From Myxococcota bacterium (lineage in GTDB: Bacteria; Myxococcota_A; UBA9160; UBA6930), in assembly GCA_028277885.1 (NCBI GenBank), contig JANQFK010000040.1, positions 49,311-113,310 on the forward strand: a DNA stretch of 64,000 nucleotides, written 5' to 3'. A program made the position numbers and the translations under genes. Shown one piece after another: positions 44,194-53,250 of this stretch. The notes beneath the pieces were generated by a model. The model was not told where the DNA came from. It made no database searches and saw only the letters and a program-made list of their open reading frames with translations. Numbering within the stretch: position 1 is the first letter of the stretch; each line of letters opens with the position of its first letter.

Positions 44194-45384
44194 ATGGCGG
44201 AGGAGCGCGCCGAGGGCGCGAGGCGGAGCTGGGTCGCAGCGCCTCGCCCCAACGGTGGGGCAGGAAGCCCCAGCCGACGGACCGGGCGCCGCCTGGGCGT
44301 GCTGCTGGGGATCCTCGGCGCCGGCGCCCTGGCCTGCTCCGAGCCCGAGCTGCCCCCCGGCGCCGAGACCAGGCCCCTGCCCGTGGTCGAGGTCACCACC
44401 GCGCCCGTGGCGCGGGGAGCGATCCGGCAGCAGATCTCCGCGCCCGGAAGCCTGGCCGCCCTGCGCGAGAGCCGGATCGGCGCCGAGGTGCGCGGACGCC
44501 TGGAGCGCATCTTCGTCTCCGAGGGAGACCGCATCGAGGCCGGTGCGCCGCTCTTCCAGATCGACCCGGCCCCCTACGAGATGGCGGTGCGCAACGCGCG
44601 GGCGGGCGCGGACCTCGCCCGGGCGGAGCGGCGCCAGATGGAGTCGGATCTGGCGCGCGCCCGGGCCCTGCTGAAGAAGGACGTGGTCGCCGAGCAGAAG
44701 ATCGAGCAGCTCGAGACCACCGTCGCGGTGGCGCGGGCCCGGGAGCGTCAGGCCCGCGAAGCCGTGGAGCTGGCGCGCCTCGAGCTCGAGCGCACCCTGG
44801 TGAAGGCCCCCTACGCGGGCGCCGTCGCCGAGCGCCTCGCCGACGAGGGCACCACCGCGCTGGTGCAGCCCCAGACCATCGTGGTCGTGCTCCAGGAGAC
44901 CGCGGAGCTCGAGGGCCGGGCCACGATCCCCGAGACCCACCTGCACGCCGTGCGCGTCGGCGACCCGGCGCGCCTCCACGTCGAGGGTCTGCCCGAGGCG
45001 ATCGAGGCCCGGGTGTCCGCCGTGGGCGACGTGGTGGACCCCGCGACTCGCACCTACGAGGTGAAGATGCGGGTGCCGAACCCGGACCATCGCCTCAAGG
45101 CGGGCGTCTTCGCCCAGGTCGAGATCACGCCGGCCCCGAAGGCGGGCGTGCTGGTGGTGCCCCGGGAGGCGCTGCGCACCGAGGAGGGACGCACGCGCGT
45201 CCTCACCGTGGAGGAGGGGCGCGTGGCCGCGATCCCGCTCCAGGTGGGGATCGTGACGCCGGACGTCGCCGAGGTGCTGGCCGGGCTCGCCGAGGGCCAG
45301 CGCGTGATCGTCGGCGAGGAGGCCCAGACCCTCGCGCCCGGCATGCGGGTGCGGGTGCGGGCCGAGGACGCCCGGGCCTCGTGA
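44194..45384 (+). CDS. RND efflux periplasmic adaptor (membrane fusion protein)
   Basis: 396 residues from ATG 44194 (GTG 44182 also in frame). A basic leader and hydrophobic stretch end at GALAC, a lipobox, so it is a lipoprotein adaptor of the AcrA/MdtA/HlyD type. Order of parts: beta-barrel start TTAPVARGAIRQQISAPGSL, lipoyl half EVRGRLERIFVSEGDRIEAG, alpha-hairpin (about 115-175), second lipoyl half VKAPYAGAVAERLADEG, then VDPATRTYEVKMRVPNPDHRLKAGVF (split across residues about 275-305) and the membrane-proximal domain. Directly coupled to the pump gene by GTGA. No TolC-like channel gene is nearby. Confidence 0.95.
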   Translation: MAEERAEGARRSWVAAPRPNGGAGSPSRRTGRRLGVLLGILGAGALACSEPELPPGAETRPLPVVEVTTAPVARGAIRQQISAPGSLAALRESRIGAEVRGRLERIFVSEGDRIEAGAPLFQIDPAPYEMAVRNARAGADLARAERRQMESDLARARALLKKDVVAEQKIEQLETTVAVARARERQAREAVELARLELERTLVKAPYAGAVAERLADEGTTALVQPQTIVVVLQETAELEGRATIPETHLHAVRVGDPARLHVEGLPEAIEARVSAVGDVVDPATRTYEVKMRVPNPDHRLKAGVFAQVEITPAPKAGVLVVPREALRTEEGRTRVLTVEEGRVAAIPLQVGIVTPDVAEVLAGLAEGQRVIVGEEAQTLAPGMRVRVRAEDARAS

Positions 45385-48300
45385 GGCTCGCCGACGTCTG
45401 CATCCGCCGGCCGGTCTTCGCCGTGATGCTGATCGGCGGGCTGGTGGTGCTCGGGCTGGTCTCGATCCCGCGCCTCGGCCTCGACCTCTTCCCGCGCGTC
45501 GAGTTCCCCGTGGTGACGGTCACCACCGCGCTGAACGGGGCCTCGCCGGAGACCATGGAGCGCGAGGTCTCCCAGGTCCTCGAGGAGTCCATCAACACCA
45601 TCGAGGGCATCCGCACCCTGCGCAGCGCCTCGAGCGACTCGCTCTCGCTCCTCTTCGTCGAGTTCGAGCTCGAGTACGACATCCGCGAGAAGGCCCAGCA
45701 GGTGCGGGACAAGGTGGCCGAGGTGCGCGGCGAGCTGCCGCGCGACGTCGAGCCCCCGGTGGTGGGCCGCGTCGACCCCGACAGCCAGCCCATCCTGGCC
45801 GTGATGCTCGCCGGCCCCCAGGCGATCCGCTCCATCACCGAGCTGGCCGACAAGCGCATCAAGCCGCGCCTCGAGCGCATTCCCGGCGTGGGGAGCGTCA
45901 CCCTGGTGGGCGGGCGCGCGCGGGAGATCCGGGTCTGGATCGACCCCCTGCGCCTCTCGGGCCACGCCCTCGCGGTGGACGACGTGCTGGCGGCCCTCGA
46001 GCGCGAGCACGCCGAGCTGCCCGGCGGCCGCCTCGAGACCGACCGCCGCGAGCTCGCCATCCGCACCCAGGGCAAGCTCACCACCGCCGAGCAGTTCGGC
46101 GGCATCGTGGTGGCCGAGCGCGCGGGGCGCGTGATCCACCTGCGCGACGTGGCCGTCGTCGAGGACGGCATGGCGGACCAGCGCACCCTCTCGCGCCTGA
46201 ACGGGCGGCGCGGGGTGGCCCTGCTGGTGCGCCGCCAGTCCGGCGAGAACACCGTGGCCGTGGCCGACGCGGTGAAGCTCGAGCTCGACACGATCCGCGC
46301 CGACCTGCCCGAGGGCTACGAGATGATCGTGGCCCTCGACGACTCGCGCTTCATCCGCACCTCGATCCGCGACGTCGCCATCGACCTGGCCTGGGGGGCG
46401 CTGTTCGCGTCGCTCATCGTGCTCGCCTTCCTGCGCAGCGCGCGCTCGACCCTGATCGCCGCGGTCACGATCCCCTCCTCGATCGTCGCGAGCTTCGCCT
46501 TCTTCTACTTCCTGGGCTTCACCATCAACACCATGACCCTGATGGCGCTCTCGCTCTCCATCGGGCTGCTGATCGACGACGCCATCGTGGTGCTGGAGAA
46601 CGTCTACCGCCACATCGAGCTGGGCCGTCGGCCGAAGGACGGCGCCTCCTCGGGCACCGACGAGATCGGGCTGGCGGTGATCGCCACCACCCTCGCCAAC
46701 TGCGCGGTCTTCATCCCCATCGCGTTCCTCTCCGGGGTGGTGGGCCGCTTCTTCCGCGAGTTCGGGCTGGTGGTGGCCTGCGCGATCTGCCTCTCGACCC
46801 TCGTCGCCCTGACCCTCACCCCGATGCTGAGCTCGCGCTACCTGCGGGTCGGGAGCCGCGGGAGCGGAGCCGGCGGCCGCGAGCGCAACCCCGCCTACCG
46901 CGCCCTCGACCGCGGCTTCCGCTCCCTCGAGGCCGCCTACCGCCGCACCCTCGCCTGGGGGCTGCGCCACCGGGCGGCGGTGGTGGCCCTGGCGCTGGCG
47001 GCCTTCCTGGGAGGCGTCGGGCTGGCCCGCCTCGTCCCCATCGACTTCATCATCAACGAGGACCGCAGCGAGTTCAACGTGTGGCTCAAGCTGCCGCTGG
47101 GCAGCGCCCTGGCCCAGACCGGCGCCGCCACCCGGGAGGTCGAAGAGCAGCTGCAGTCCTTCCCCGAGGTGCGCGCCGTCTTCTCGACCCTCGGCGCCGG
47201 CGTCAAGAAGCGGGTCAACGAGGCCCAGCTCTACGTGCAGCTCGTCCACAAGAGCCGGCGGAAGGCGAGCCAGCAGGACGTCATGAAGCGCCTGCGCCGG
47301 CGCATCGAGGCGCTGGAGCTGCCGCTGCGCGACTTCGCGGTGGAGGAGATCGGCGTCATCCACGCGCCGGGCTGGCGCAACGCCCAGCTGATGTACTCGG
47401 TGCGCGGCCCCGAGATGGACGTGCTCCAGCTCCACGCCCGCAGCCTGATCGAGCGCATGCGCCGCGCCGGCGGCTACGTGGACCTCTACCAGTCCTACGA
47501 GACCGGCCGGCCCGAGGTGTCCCTCGAGATCACCCGGGAGCGCGCCGCGGACCTCGGCGTCCCGGCGGTCCAGATCGGCCGCACGATCTCGGCGCTGTTC
47601 GCCGGCTTCGAGGCCACCACCTTCGAGGACCGCGGCGAGCGCTACGACGTGCGCGTCCAGGTGCGGCCCGAGTACCGCGACGAGCTCGACAAGCTCGACC
47701 TGGTGCGGGTGCGCGCCCCGGGCGGCGCCCTGGTGCCGCTGCGCAACCTGGTGACGCCCCGGGTGGGCAGCGGGCCGGTGCAGATCGACCGCGAGAACCG
47801 CACCCGGGCCATCACGGTCTACGGCAACCTCGACGGCAAGTCCGCCGGCCTCGCCGACCAGGAGGTCACGCGCTTCGCCGAGGAGCTCGGCGTGGGCGGC
47901 GAGTACGAGCTGCTGGCCGTGGGCCCCTCCCAGCGCCTGCGCGAGACCACCGCCGCCATCGCGTTCGCGTTCCTGCTCGCCCTGATCGCGATCTACATGA
48001 TCCTCGGGGCCCAGTTCAACTCCTTCGTGCACCCCTTCACCATCATGCTGTCGGCGCCGCTGTCCTTCATCGGGGCCTTCGCGGCCATCTGGGTCTCGGG
48101 CTTCTCCCTCGACGTGATGGGCCAGATCGCCTTCCTGATGCTGATGGGCATCGTGATGAAGAACGGCATCCTGCTGGTGGACTACACCAACACGCTCCGC
48201 GAGCGCGGCCGGGGCCTGCACGAGGCCGTGGTCGAGGCGGGCACCACCCGCATGCGCCCGGTGCTGATGACGGCGGTCTCCACCATCTGCGGCATGGTGC

Positions 48301-48572
48301 CCGTCGCCTTCGGCCAGGGCGACGGCTCCGAGTGGCGCAACCCCATGGGCATCGTCGCCATCGGGGGCCTGGCGACCTCCACCTTCCTCACCCTGCTGGT
48401 GGTACCGGTGGTCTACACCCTGGTGGACGATGCCCAGTCCGCGGTGCTGCGCGGCGTGGGGCGCCTGCTCGGGCGTGATCTGCAGCCCGAGGAGCCCGAG
48501 GACCGGCCCCAGGCTCCCCGCCGGCTGCCGACGGGCCGCGCCCGAGCCGTGCGTCGCTCCGGGCGCGGCTGA
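45381..48572 (+). CDS. RND efflux pump inner-membrane subunit (AcrB/MdtB-like)
   Basis: 1063 residues, full length for the hydrophobe/amphiphile efflux RND family; GTG 45381 overlaps the adaptor's stop. The first helix CIRRPVFAVMLIGGLVVLG and porter start FPRVEFPVVTVTT are typical. The proton-relay Asp pair is in GLLIDDAIVVLENVYRH (about residues 399-400). The second half has the matching LLMGIVMKNGILLVDYTN and TRMRPVLMTAVSTICGMVP. It exports drugs, lipids or other amphiphiles by proton antiport. Close homologues cover multidrug pumps and lipid/hopanoid exporters; substrate not determinable here. Confidence 0.95.
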   Translation: MRLADVCIRRPVFAVMLIGGLVVLGLVSIPRLGLDLFPRVEFPVVTVTTALNGASPETMEREVSQVLEESINTIEGIRTLRSASSDSLSLLFVEFELEYDIREKAQQVRDKVAEVRGELPRDVEPPVVGRVDPDSQPILAVMLAGPQAIRSITELADKRIKPRLERIPGVGSVTLVGGRAREIRVWIDPLRLSGHALAVDDVLAALEREHAELPGGRLETDRRELAIRTQGKLTTAEQFGGIVVAERAGRVIHLRDVAVVEDGMADQRTLSRLNGRRGVALLVRRQSGENTVAVADAVKLELDTIRADLPEGYEMIVALDDSRFIRTSIRDVAIDLAWGALFASLIVLAFLRSARSTLIAAVTIPSSIVASFAFFYFLGFTINTMTLMALSLSIGLLIDDAIVVLENVYRHIELGRRPKDGASSGTDEIGLAVIATTLANCAVFIPIAFLSGVVGRFFREFGLVVACAICLSTLVALTLTPMLSSRYLRVGSRGSGAGGRERNPAYRALDRGFRSLEAAYRRTLAWGLRHRAAVVALALAAFLGGVGLARLVPIDFIINEDRSEFNVWLKLPLGSALAQTGAATREVEEQLQSFPEVRAVFSTLGAGVKKRVNEAQLYVQLVHKSRRKASQQDVMKRLRRRIEALELPLRDFAVEEIGVIHAPGWRNAQLMYSVRGPEMDVLQLHARSLIERMRRAGGYVDLYQSYETGRPEVSLEITRERAADLGVPAVQIGRTISALFAGFEATTFEDRGERYDVRVQVRPEYRDELDKLDLVRVRAPGGALVPLRNLVTPRVGSGPVQIDRENRTRAITVYGNLDGKSAGLADQEVTRFAEELGVGGEYELLAVGPSQRLRETTAAIAFAFLLALIAIYMILGAQFNSFVHPFTIMLSAPLSFIGAFAAIWVSGFSLDVMGQIAFLMLMGIVMKNGILLVDYTNTLRERGRGLHEAVVEAGTTRMRPVLMTAVSTICGMVPVAFGQGDGSEWRNPMGIVAIGGLATSTFLTLLVVPVVYTLVDDAQSAVLRGVGRLLGRDLQPEEPEDRPQAPRRLPTGRARAVRRSGRG

Positions 48573-48626
48573 GCCGCGAGCCCGGCCTGGCTTGCCCGGC
48601 GCCGGGAGTCCGGGAGACTCGTCGGG

Positions 48627-49043
48627 GTGCCGATCGACCCGCGCTGGTCCGAGCTCGGCGGCTCCGACTGGCTCGCGCTCGCCCGGGCCTGGCTCGAGGA
48701 GTGGCGCCGGGGTGTCCCGCTCGAAGACACCGAGGCGGGCCGCTCCCTCGTGCTGATGAACTTCGCTGCCACGCCCGACGCCCAGTGGGAGTTCATCGGG
48801 GCCGCGGTCTCCCTGGCGGCCGACGACGAGGACCGGCGCCACGTCGCGGCGGGCCCGATCGAGCACCTGCTCGGGACCCCCGGCCCTCTCGTGAGCGATC
48901 GCGTCGAGCGCTTCGCCGCCGAGGAGCCGCGCTTCGCCCGGGCGCTGACCGGCACCTGGCCGGTCGCAGACGGAGGGGTCCGGGCCCGGGTGGAAGAGGC
49001 GTGCGCGCGGGTCCGGGACCCGCTCGCTCCCGCCTCGGGCTAG
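48627..49043 (+). CDS. DUF6869-like small soluble protein
   Basis: 138 residues from GTG 48627. The sequence opens DWLALARAWLEEWRRG, then contains QWEFIGAAVSLAADDE, HVAAGPIEHLLGTPG and DRVERFAAEEPRFARALTGTWP. This pattern (W-rich first helix, AAGP-x-E-x-LL, RFxRxLxGxW) is that of the DUF6869 family as I remember it; I cannot confirm with a search. No signal sequence and no known function. 54 bases after the RND pump stop, possibly a separate unit. Overlaps the end of the convergent small gene by four bases. Confidence 0.7.
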   Translation: MPIDPRWSELGGSDWLALARAWLEEWRRGVPLEDTEAGRSLVLMNFAATPDAQWEFIGAAVSLAADDEDRRHVAAGPIEHLLGTPGPLVSDRVERFAAEEPRFARALTGTWPVADGGVRARVEEACARVRDPLAPASG

Positions 49044-49171
49044 TGGGAGCCGGGCGGCCCCTCGTCGCCGCCGTCCTCGCGCATCGCGCGCACCGCCGCG
49101 AGGGCGCCCACCACGAAGGGAGGCGCCGTGAGCGCCAAGGCCACCCAGAGCAGAGCCGAGAAATCACCCAT
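49040..49171 (-). CDS. Small single-helix membrane protein (43 aa)
   Basis: 43 residues from ATG 49171. The start is supported by a strong Shine-Dalgarno: a GAGGAGGGG run ends seven bases before the ATG. Residues 4-27 (FSALLWVALALTAPPFVVGA and following) form one hydrophobic helix; the C-terminus RAMREDGGDEGPPGSH is charged and flexible. Too short to assign to a family. It resembles small accessory subunits of transporters or oxidases only in layout. Divergent from the spermidine-synthase-like gene at 49407. Confidence 0.55.
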   Translation of the reverse strand: MGDFSALLWVALALTAPPFVVGALAAVRAMREDGGDEGPPGSH

Positions 49172-49406
49172 CGGAGCCCCTCCTCTTCGCTGGAGCCCGG
49201 GAGGGTAACGACCGGCGCCGGGCGCGCGAACCCCGTCCCCTGGGGGACCCAGCCGCCCCTCCTCCGCCCCTCCCGGAACCGGGCCTGGCGCCTCGATCCG
49301 GCATGCCGCGGACGCTCCTCCGCGCCGCAGCCGGCGTAGGACGTCCAAAATCGTTGGCTCGCCGCCGCGGCTCCTTCAGAATGTCTCGGGGGGCCGCCGG
49401 ACCCGG

Positions 49407-52031
49407 ATGCCCTACGTCCCCGTCGTCCTCATCGTCTTCTACCTCTCCGGCGTCGCGGGCCTCGTCTACCAGATCGTCTGGGTGCGCGAGTTCGGGCTCG
49501 TCTTCGGCAACACCATCCACTCCGCGGCCCTGGTGACCGGCGTCTTCATGGCCGGCCTCGGCATCGGCGGCTTCGTGGCCGGGCGGCTCGCCGACCGCGC
49601 CTACCGCCGGGACCCCCTCTCGAGCCTCCGCTACTACGCCTGGGCGGAGTTCGCGATCGCGGCCCTGGGCGGCGTGCTGCTCCTGCTGCTGCCACGCCTC
49701 GAGGCGTTCTCCGCGGCCTTCTCGAGCTACCGCGTCACCGCCGAGGGCTGGCACGAGATCACCGCCGCCTCGTACCTGCTCCGCTACGCGATCGCGCTCG
49801 GCCTGCTGGCCCCGGCCACCCTCACCATGGGGGCCACCCTCACGCTGCTGGTGCGCTTCGTGGTGCAGACCGACGTGCGCCGCGCCGGCTGGCTGGTGGG
49901 ACTGCTCTACGGGCTCAACACCGCCGGTGCCGCCACCGGGGCCCTGCTGGTGGACGTCCTCGCGATCCCCAACCTCGGCATCGCGCGCACCCAGCTCCTC
50001 GCCGTGGCGCTGAACGCGATCGCGGGCGCCGGCGCCCTGGCGCTGCTGCGAGCGGTGCGCGGAGGCCTGCCGGCGCGGCCCCACCCGCCACTGCCGCCGG
50101 CCCGCACCACCTCCTCGGTCCACTGGGTGGGCATCGCCATCTTCCTCTCGGGCTTCGCCGCCATGGGGATGGAGATGGTCTGGTTCCGCTTCCTGTCGAG
50201 CGCCCTGGGCCAGTTCCGGATCGTCTTCTCCCTGCTGCTGTTCGTGATCCTGATCGGCCTCTGGCTGGGAGCGGTGGTGGGCGGCGCCCTGTCCCGGCGG
50301 GCGACCCGGCCCGCCTCGCTGTACGTGGGCTCCCAGCTCGCCTTCGCCCTCACCGTGCTGACCGCCTTCGCGCTCTTCGACGTGGCTCCGATCACCGCCG
50401 AGATCAAGCGCCAGGTACCCCCCACCCTGTTCGCCGAGGTGCGCCTGTTCCTCGTCCCCATCGCGGCCCTGGTCGGACTCCCCGCCTTCTTCATGGGCTT
50501 CGCCTACCCGGTCGCCAACGCCGTGGTGCAGGAGGACGAGCACGCGGTGGGGAGCCGCGCCGGCGAGCTCTACCTGTGGAACTCCCTCGGCGCCGTGAGC
50601 GGCTCCACGGTGGCGGGCTTCGCCCTGCTTCCCTGGCTCGGCATGAAGGGCAGCATCGCGCTGCTGGTGGTGTGCGCGGTCGCCGTCATCGCGCCGCTGT
50701 GGCGGGCCGGGGCCCGGGGGGGCTGGGTGCTCGCGACCTCGGGCGTCGCCGCTGCTCTCGTCGCCGCCGGCCTGGCGGGCTGGGTCGCCACGCCCCCGGA
50801 CTACCTGATCCTCAAGAGCTTCCGCTCCCGGGAGGGGATGGCGCAGCTCCTGCGCTACCCGCACTTGCTGGCCGCGAGCGAGGGCCTGACCGAGTCCATC
50901 ATCGTGGTCGACGTCCCGGACACGGGGAAGGTCCTGTACACGAATGGCACCTCGATGTCCGGCACCACCTACCTGGCCCAGCGCTACATGCGCGCCTTCT
51001 CCCACGTCCCCCTGCTGCACATGGAGCGGCCGCGCGACGTCCTCGTGATCTGCTTCGGCGTGGGCACCACGGCCAGCGCCGCCACCCTGCATCCCTCGGT
51101 CCGGAACGTGGAGATCGCCGACATCTCGCGGCACGTCCTCTCCCACGGGAAGCTGTTCGCCGACACCAACCGGCACGTGCTCCGCGATCCGCGCGTCTCG
51201 GTCTTCGTGAACGACGGGCGCCACCACCTGCGCATGAGAGCCCCCGAGAGCTTCGACCTCGTCACCCTCGAGCCGCCGCCGCTCCAGTTCTCCGGGGTGG
51301 TGTCGCTCTACACCCGCGAGTTCTACGAGCTGGCCCGCTCGCGGCTCAAGACCGGCGGCTTCATCACCCAGTGGCTGCCGATGCCGATGATCTCGCCCGA
51401 GGAGGCCCGCTCCCTGGTGCGCTCCTTCCTCGAGGTCTTCCCCGACGGCATCATGCTGAACGGCGCCTCCGCGGACTTCATCCTGATGGGCCGCAAGGAC
51501 GCCCCGATGACCTTCGGCCCCGCGGAGCTGCGCCGGGCGCTTGCGCGCAGCGCGAGGGTCCGGGCCGACCTCAAGAGCTTCGACCTCGCCACGCCCGTCG
51601 AGTTCTTCGGCAGCTTCGCGGGCGACGCCGAGACCCTGGCCCGCGCCGTCGCGGACTTCCCGGCCATCACCGACGACCTGCCCCTGCTCGAGTACACCCG
51701 CGCCTACCCGGTGCCGGAGGGCCTGCCCGCCGACCTCATGGACGTGAGCCACCTCGCCACCTGGTGCCCGAGCTGCCTCGGCCCCGGCGGCCGCCCCAGC
51801 GTCCCCGGCCTCGACGCCTACCTCCGGGTCATGGACCAGCTCTACGGCAGCACCGCCCCGGAGCCGGTCCAGGCCCTCCTCGCGGAGCGCGAAGAGGCCT
51901 TCGGGGTGCAGCTGGACCGACGCCTCCTGAGCGACACCCTGCGACGCAGCCCCTACCTGGCCCGCATCTGGCGGACCGCTCCCGCGCCCACCGAGCCGGC
52001 GGCGGAGAGCACGAGGGTCGCGCACCCCTGA
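49407..52031 (+). CDS. Polytopic membrane protein with spermidine-synthase-like domain
   Basis: 874 residues from ATG 49407. It opens FYLSGVAGLVYQIVWVREFG, the family signature, with a second block starting SGFAAMGMEMVWFRFLSS. The Rossmann domain has VICFGVGTTASAATL near residue 548, VEIADISRHVLSHG, and LEPPPLQFSGVV where SpeE has the catalytic Asp motif. TSMSGTTYLAQRYMRAF links it to the protein at 24301-27267. Near the C-terminus (about residue 785) is TWCPSCLGPGG, a CxxC outside any recognisable thioredoxin fold. It ends just before the left boundary of the island at 52079. Substrate unknown. Confidence 0.87.
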   Translation: MPYVPVVLIVFYLSGVAGLVYQIVWVREFGLVFGNTIHSAALVTGVFMAGLGIGGFVAGRLADRAYRRDPLSSLRYYAWAEFAIAALGGVLLLLLPRLEAFSAAFSSYRVTAEGWHEITAASYLLRYAIALGLLAPATLTMGATLTLLVRFVVQTDVRRAGWLVGLLYGLNTAGAATGALLVDVLAIPNLGIARTQLLAVALNAIAGAGALALLRAVRGGLPARPHPPLPPARTTSSVHWVGIAIFLSGFAAMGMEMVWFRFLSSALGQFRIVFSLLLFVILIGLWLGAVVGGALSRRATRPASLYVGSQLAFALTVLTAFALFDVAPITAEIKRQVPPTLFAEVRLFLVPIAALVGLPAFFMGFAYPVANAVVQEDEHAVGSRAGELYLWNSLGAVSGSTVAGFALLPWLGMKGSIALLVVCAVAVIAPLWRAGARGGWVLATSGVAAALVAAGLAGWVATPPDYLILKSFRSREGMAQLLRYPHLLAASEGLTESIIVVDVPDTGKVLYTNGTSMSGTTYLAQRYMRAFSHVPLLHMERPRDVLVICFGVGTTASAATLHPSVRNVEIADISRHVLSHGKLFADTNRHVLRDPRVSVFVNDGRHHLRMRAPESFDLVTLEPPPLQFSGVVSLYTREFYELARSRLKTGGFITQWLPMPMISPEEARSLVRSFLEVFPDGIMLNGASADFILMGRKDAPMTFGPAELRRALARSARVRADLKSFDLATPVEFFGSFAGDAETLARAVADFPAITDDLPLLEYTRAYPVPEGLPADLMDVSHLATWCPSCLGPGGRPSVPGLDAYLRVMDQLYGSTAPEPVQALLAEREEAFGVQLDRRLLSDTLRRSPYLARIWRTAPAPTEPAAESTRVAHP

Positions 52032-52078
52032 GGTTCCCCCGAAGCGGCGAGCACGCCGGGGCCGGGGCGCCTAGCGCC

Positions 52079-52110
52079 CCCCCGGCGTGAACGCGCACGG
52101 CATGCGCTTG
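52079..52110 (-). repeat. Left attachment-like repeat (displaced P450 3' end)
   Basis: Perfect 32-bp match to 55359-55390. On the minus strand it reads KRMPCAFTPGGR and then TAG (52071-52073), so it keeps the end of the P450 reading frame with one residue and the stop codon differing from the intact gene, which ends TPGAR-TAA. The two copies diverge immediately on the island side. Confidence 0.8.
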
Positions 52111-52269
52111 CTATCCCCCTGCGATTCCACGAGCGTCTAGTCGATCGCCTCCTCAGAGCTGCAAGAGATAAGCGGAGCTAGGATTGCGAAGACAAAGGGA
52201 AACGCTTGCTTGAAATGAGACATCGCTCGATTCCATAGCTCAAGGCAGAGCGAAAATGTAGGCGGCGAC

Positions 52270-53013
52270 CTAGCCGTTCTGGCCCGTGGTCACTCGTTCC
52301 CAAATGCGGCGGAGCGCGGACGGAACGGTCGTTGCGCGAGAACGCGAGCTACCCCTTGCTTGCCTCAGCCAGCGCTTGTTTCTCTTCTCTATGTCTCTCT
52401 CAGTGGTCGTCACTACCTTCAACTGACCGGCGGAGACCACCGAGCTGATCGCTTTTGCCAGCCGGTCTGCTGCGTCAGCTACATCGCGCAAGGCAGGCGT
52501 GCCTATTCTTCGGATCCCTTCGAACTGCCTCACGTCGATCGTCACCGGGGTGAGCAGGCTGGCACCATGCGCGTCCTCGTACTCAGCCGTCATCGTGAAG
52601 GGAGGCAATATCGGATCGGTCAGGAGATCGGTCGCGGATCCGAGAAAGGTCCGTATCTCCTGACCCGGGGCAAGGTGAGTGAGGCCCGCGAGGAAGGCGG
52701 CCTGCGATATCTCTATCCCAAACTGGGCGAGTTCCTCCAAAGAGGGCTCAACTCTCCAGCGAACGTTCAGGGCCGCGCTTCGGCCTTGGTTTCTGACGAC
52801 CAACTCGAGAACCGTGAGCCACGAGTCGGATGGGGTGACGAAGATCGAAATTGCGGGCTGGGTCTCGTGTTGGCGCAGGAGCCGCTGCTCTCGAACGATT
52901 CCGTAGGTGAAGTAGGAGTATGCGATTGTCGATAGAGCCACGACTACAGTAAAGACGGCCGTTATTGAGCCCGCGTTCTCGTTGAGTAGGTCTGCCATCC
53001 GAGCCAACCACAT
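52270..53013 (-). CDS. Membrane-anchored hypothetical protein (island cargo)
   Basis: 247 residues from ATG 53013 (ATG 52998 also possible). One N-terminal membrane helix (about residues 15-38, ITAVFTVVVALSTIAYSYFT), then REQRLLRQHETQPAISIFV and a beta-rich region (LELVVRNQGRSAALNVRWRV) like a small Ig-like fold, then a basic, helical C-terminus. I do not recognise the family, though single-helix proteins with such an NQG-x-A-x-N strand are common in accessory regions. It is the first gene inside the island from the left and is transcribed towards the left repeat. Base composition is lower in G+C than the host genes. Confidence 0.65.
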   Translation of the reverse strand: MWLARMADLLNENAGSITAVFTVVVALSTIAYSYFTYGIVREQRLLRQHETQPAISIFVTPSDSWLTVLELVVRNQGRSAALNVRWRVEPSLEELAQFGIEISQAAFLAGLTHLAPGQEIRTFLGSATDLLTDPILPPFTMTAEYEDAHGASLLTPVTIDVRQFEGIRRIGTPALRDVADAADRLAKAISSVVSAGQLKVVTTTERDIEKRNKRWLRQARGSSRSRATTVPSALRRIWERVTTGQNG

Positions 53014-53250
53014 CTGATCGTCTCTCAGAAAGATAGGGATATTGTCACTTTCGGGGCACGAAAGTCACCACGCTCAGGGCGTACGGGTGTGACCTGCTTT
53101 ACATCTTGCAGCATGACCGCACCATAAGACTGACGCGCGGACCCACTACCGCCCCGCTAGTTGCCCCCTGAGGCCAACTGATCCAGCATACTACTCGGGC
53201 AACTCGGCCAGGACCACGCCGGTGAGCGCACGGTCCCGTTGGGTGGAAAA
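53014..53250. promoter_or_regulatory. Divergent intergenic region in the island
   Basis: 237 bases between the divergent island genes. The only clear structure is an inverted repeat with 7-bp arms at 53047-53053 and 53059-53065 (ACTTTCG / CGAAAGT), close to the start of the minus-strand gene; it could be an operator. No confident -35/-10 pair was picked. Confidence 0.35.

Noticed and set aside
52360..52935. Open frame opposite the membrane-anchored island gene
   Set aside because: No start context or family features; the minus-strand frame has a membrane helix and ordinary protein composition.
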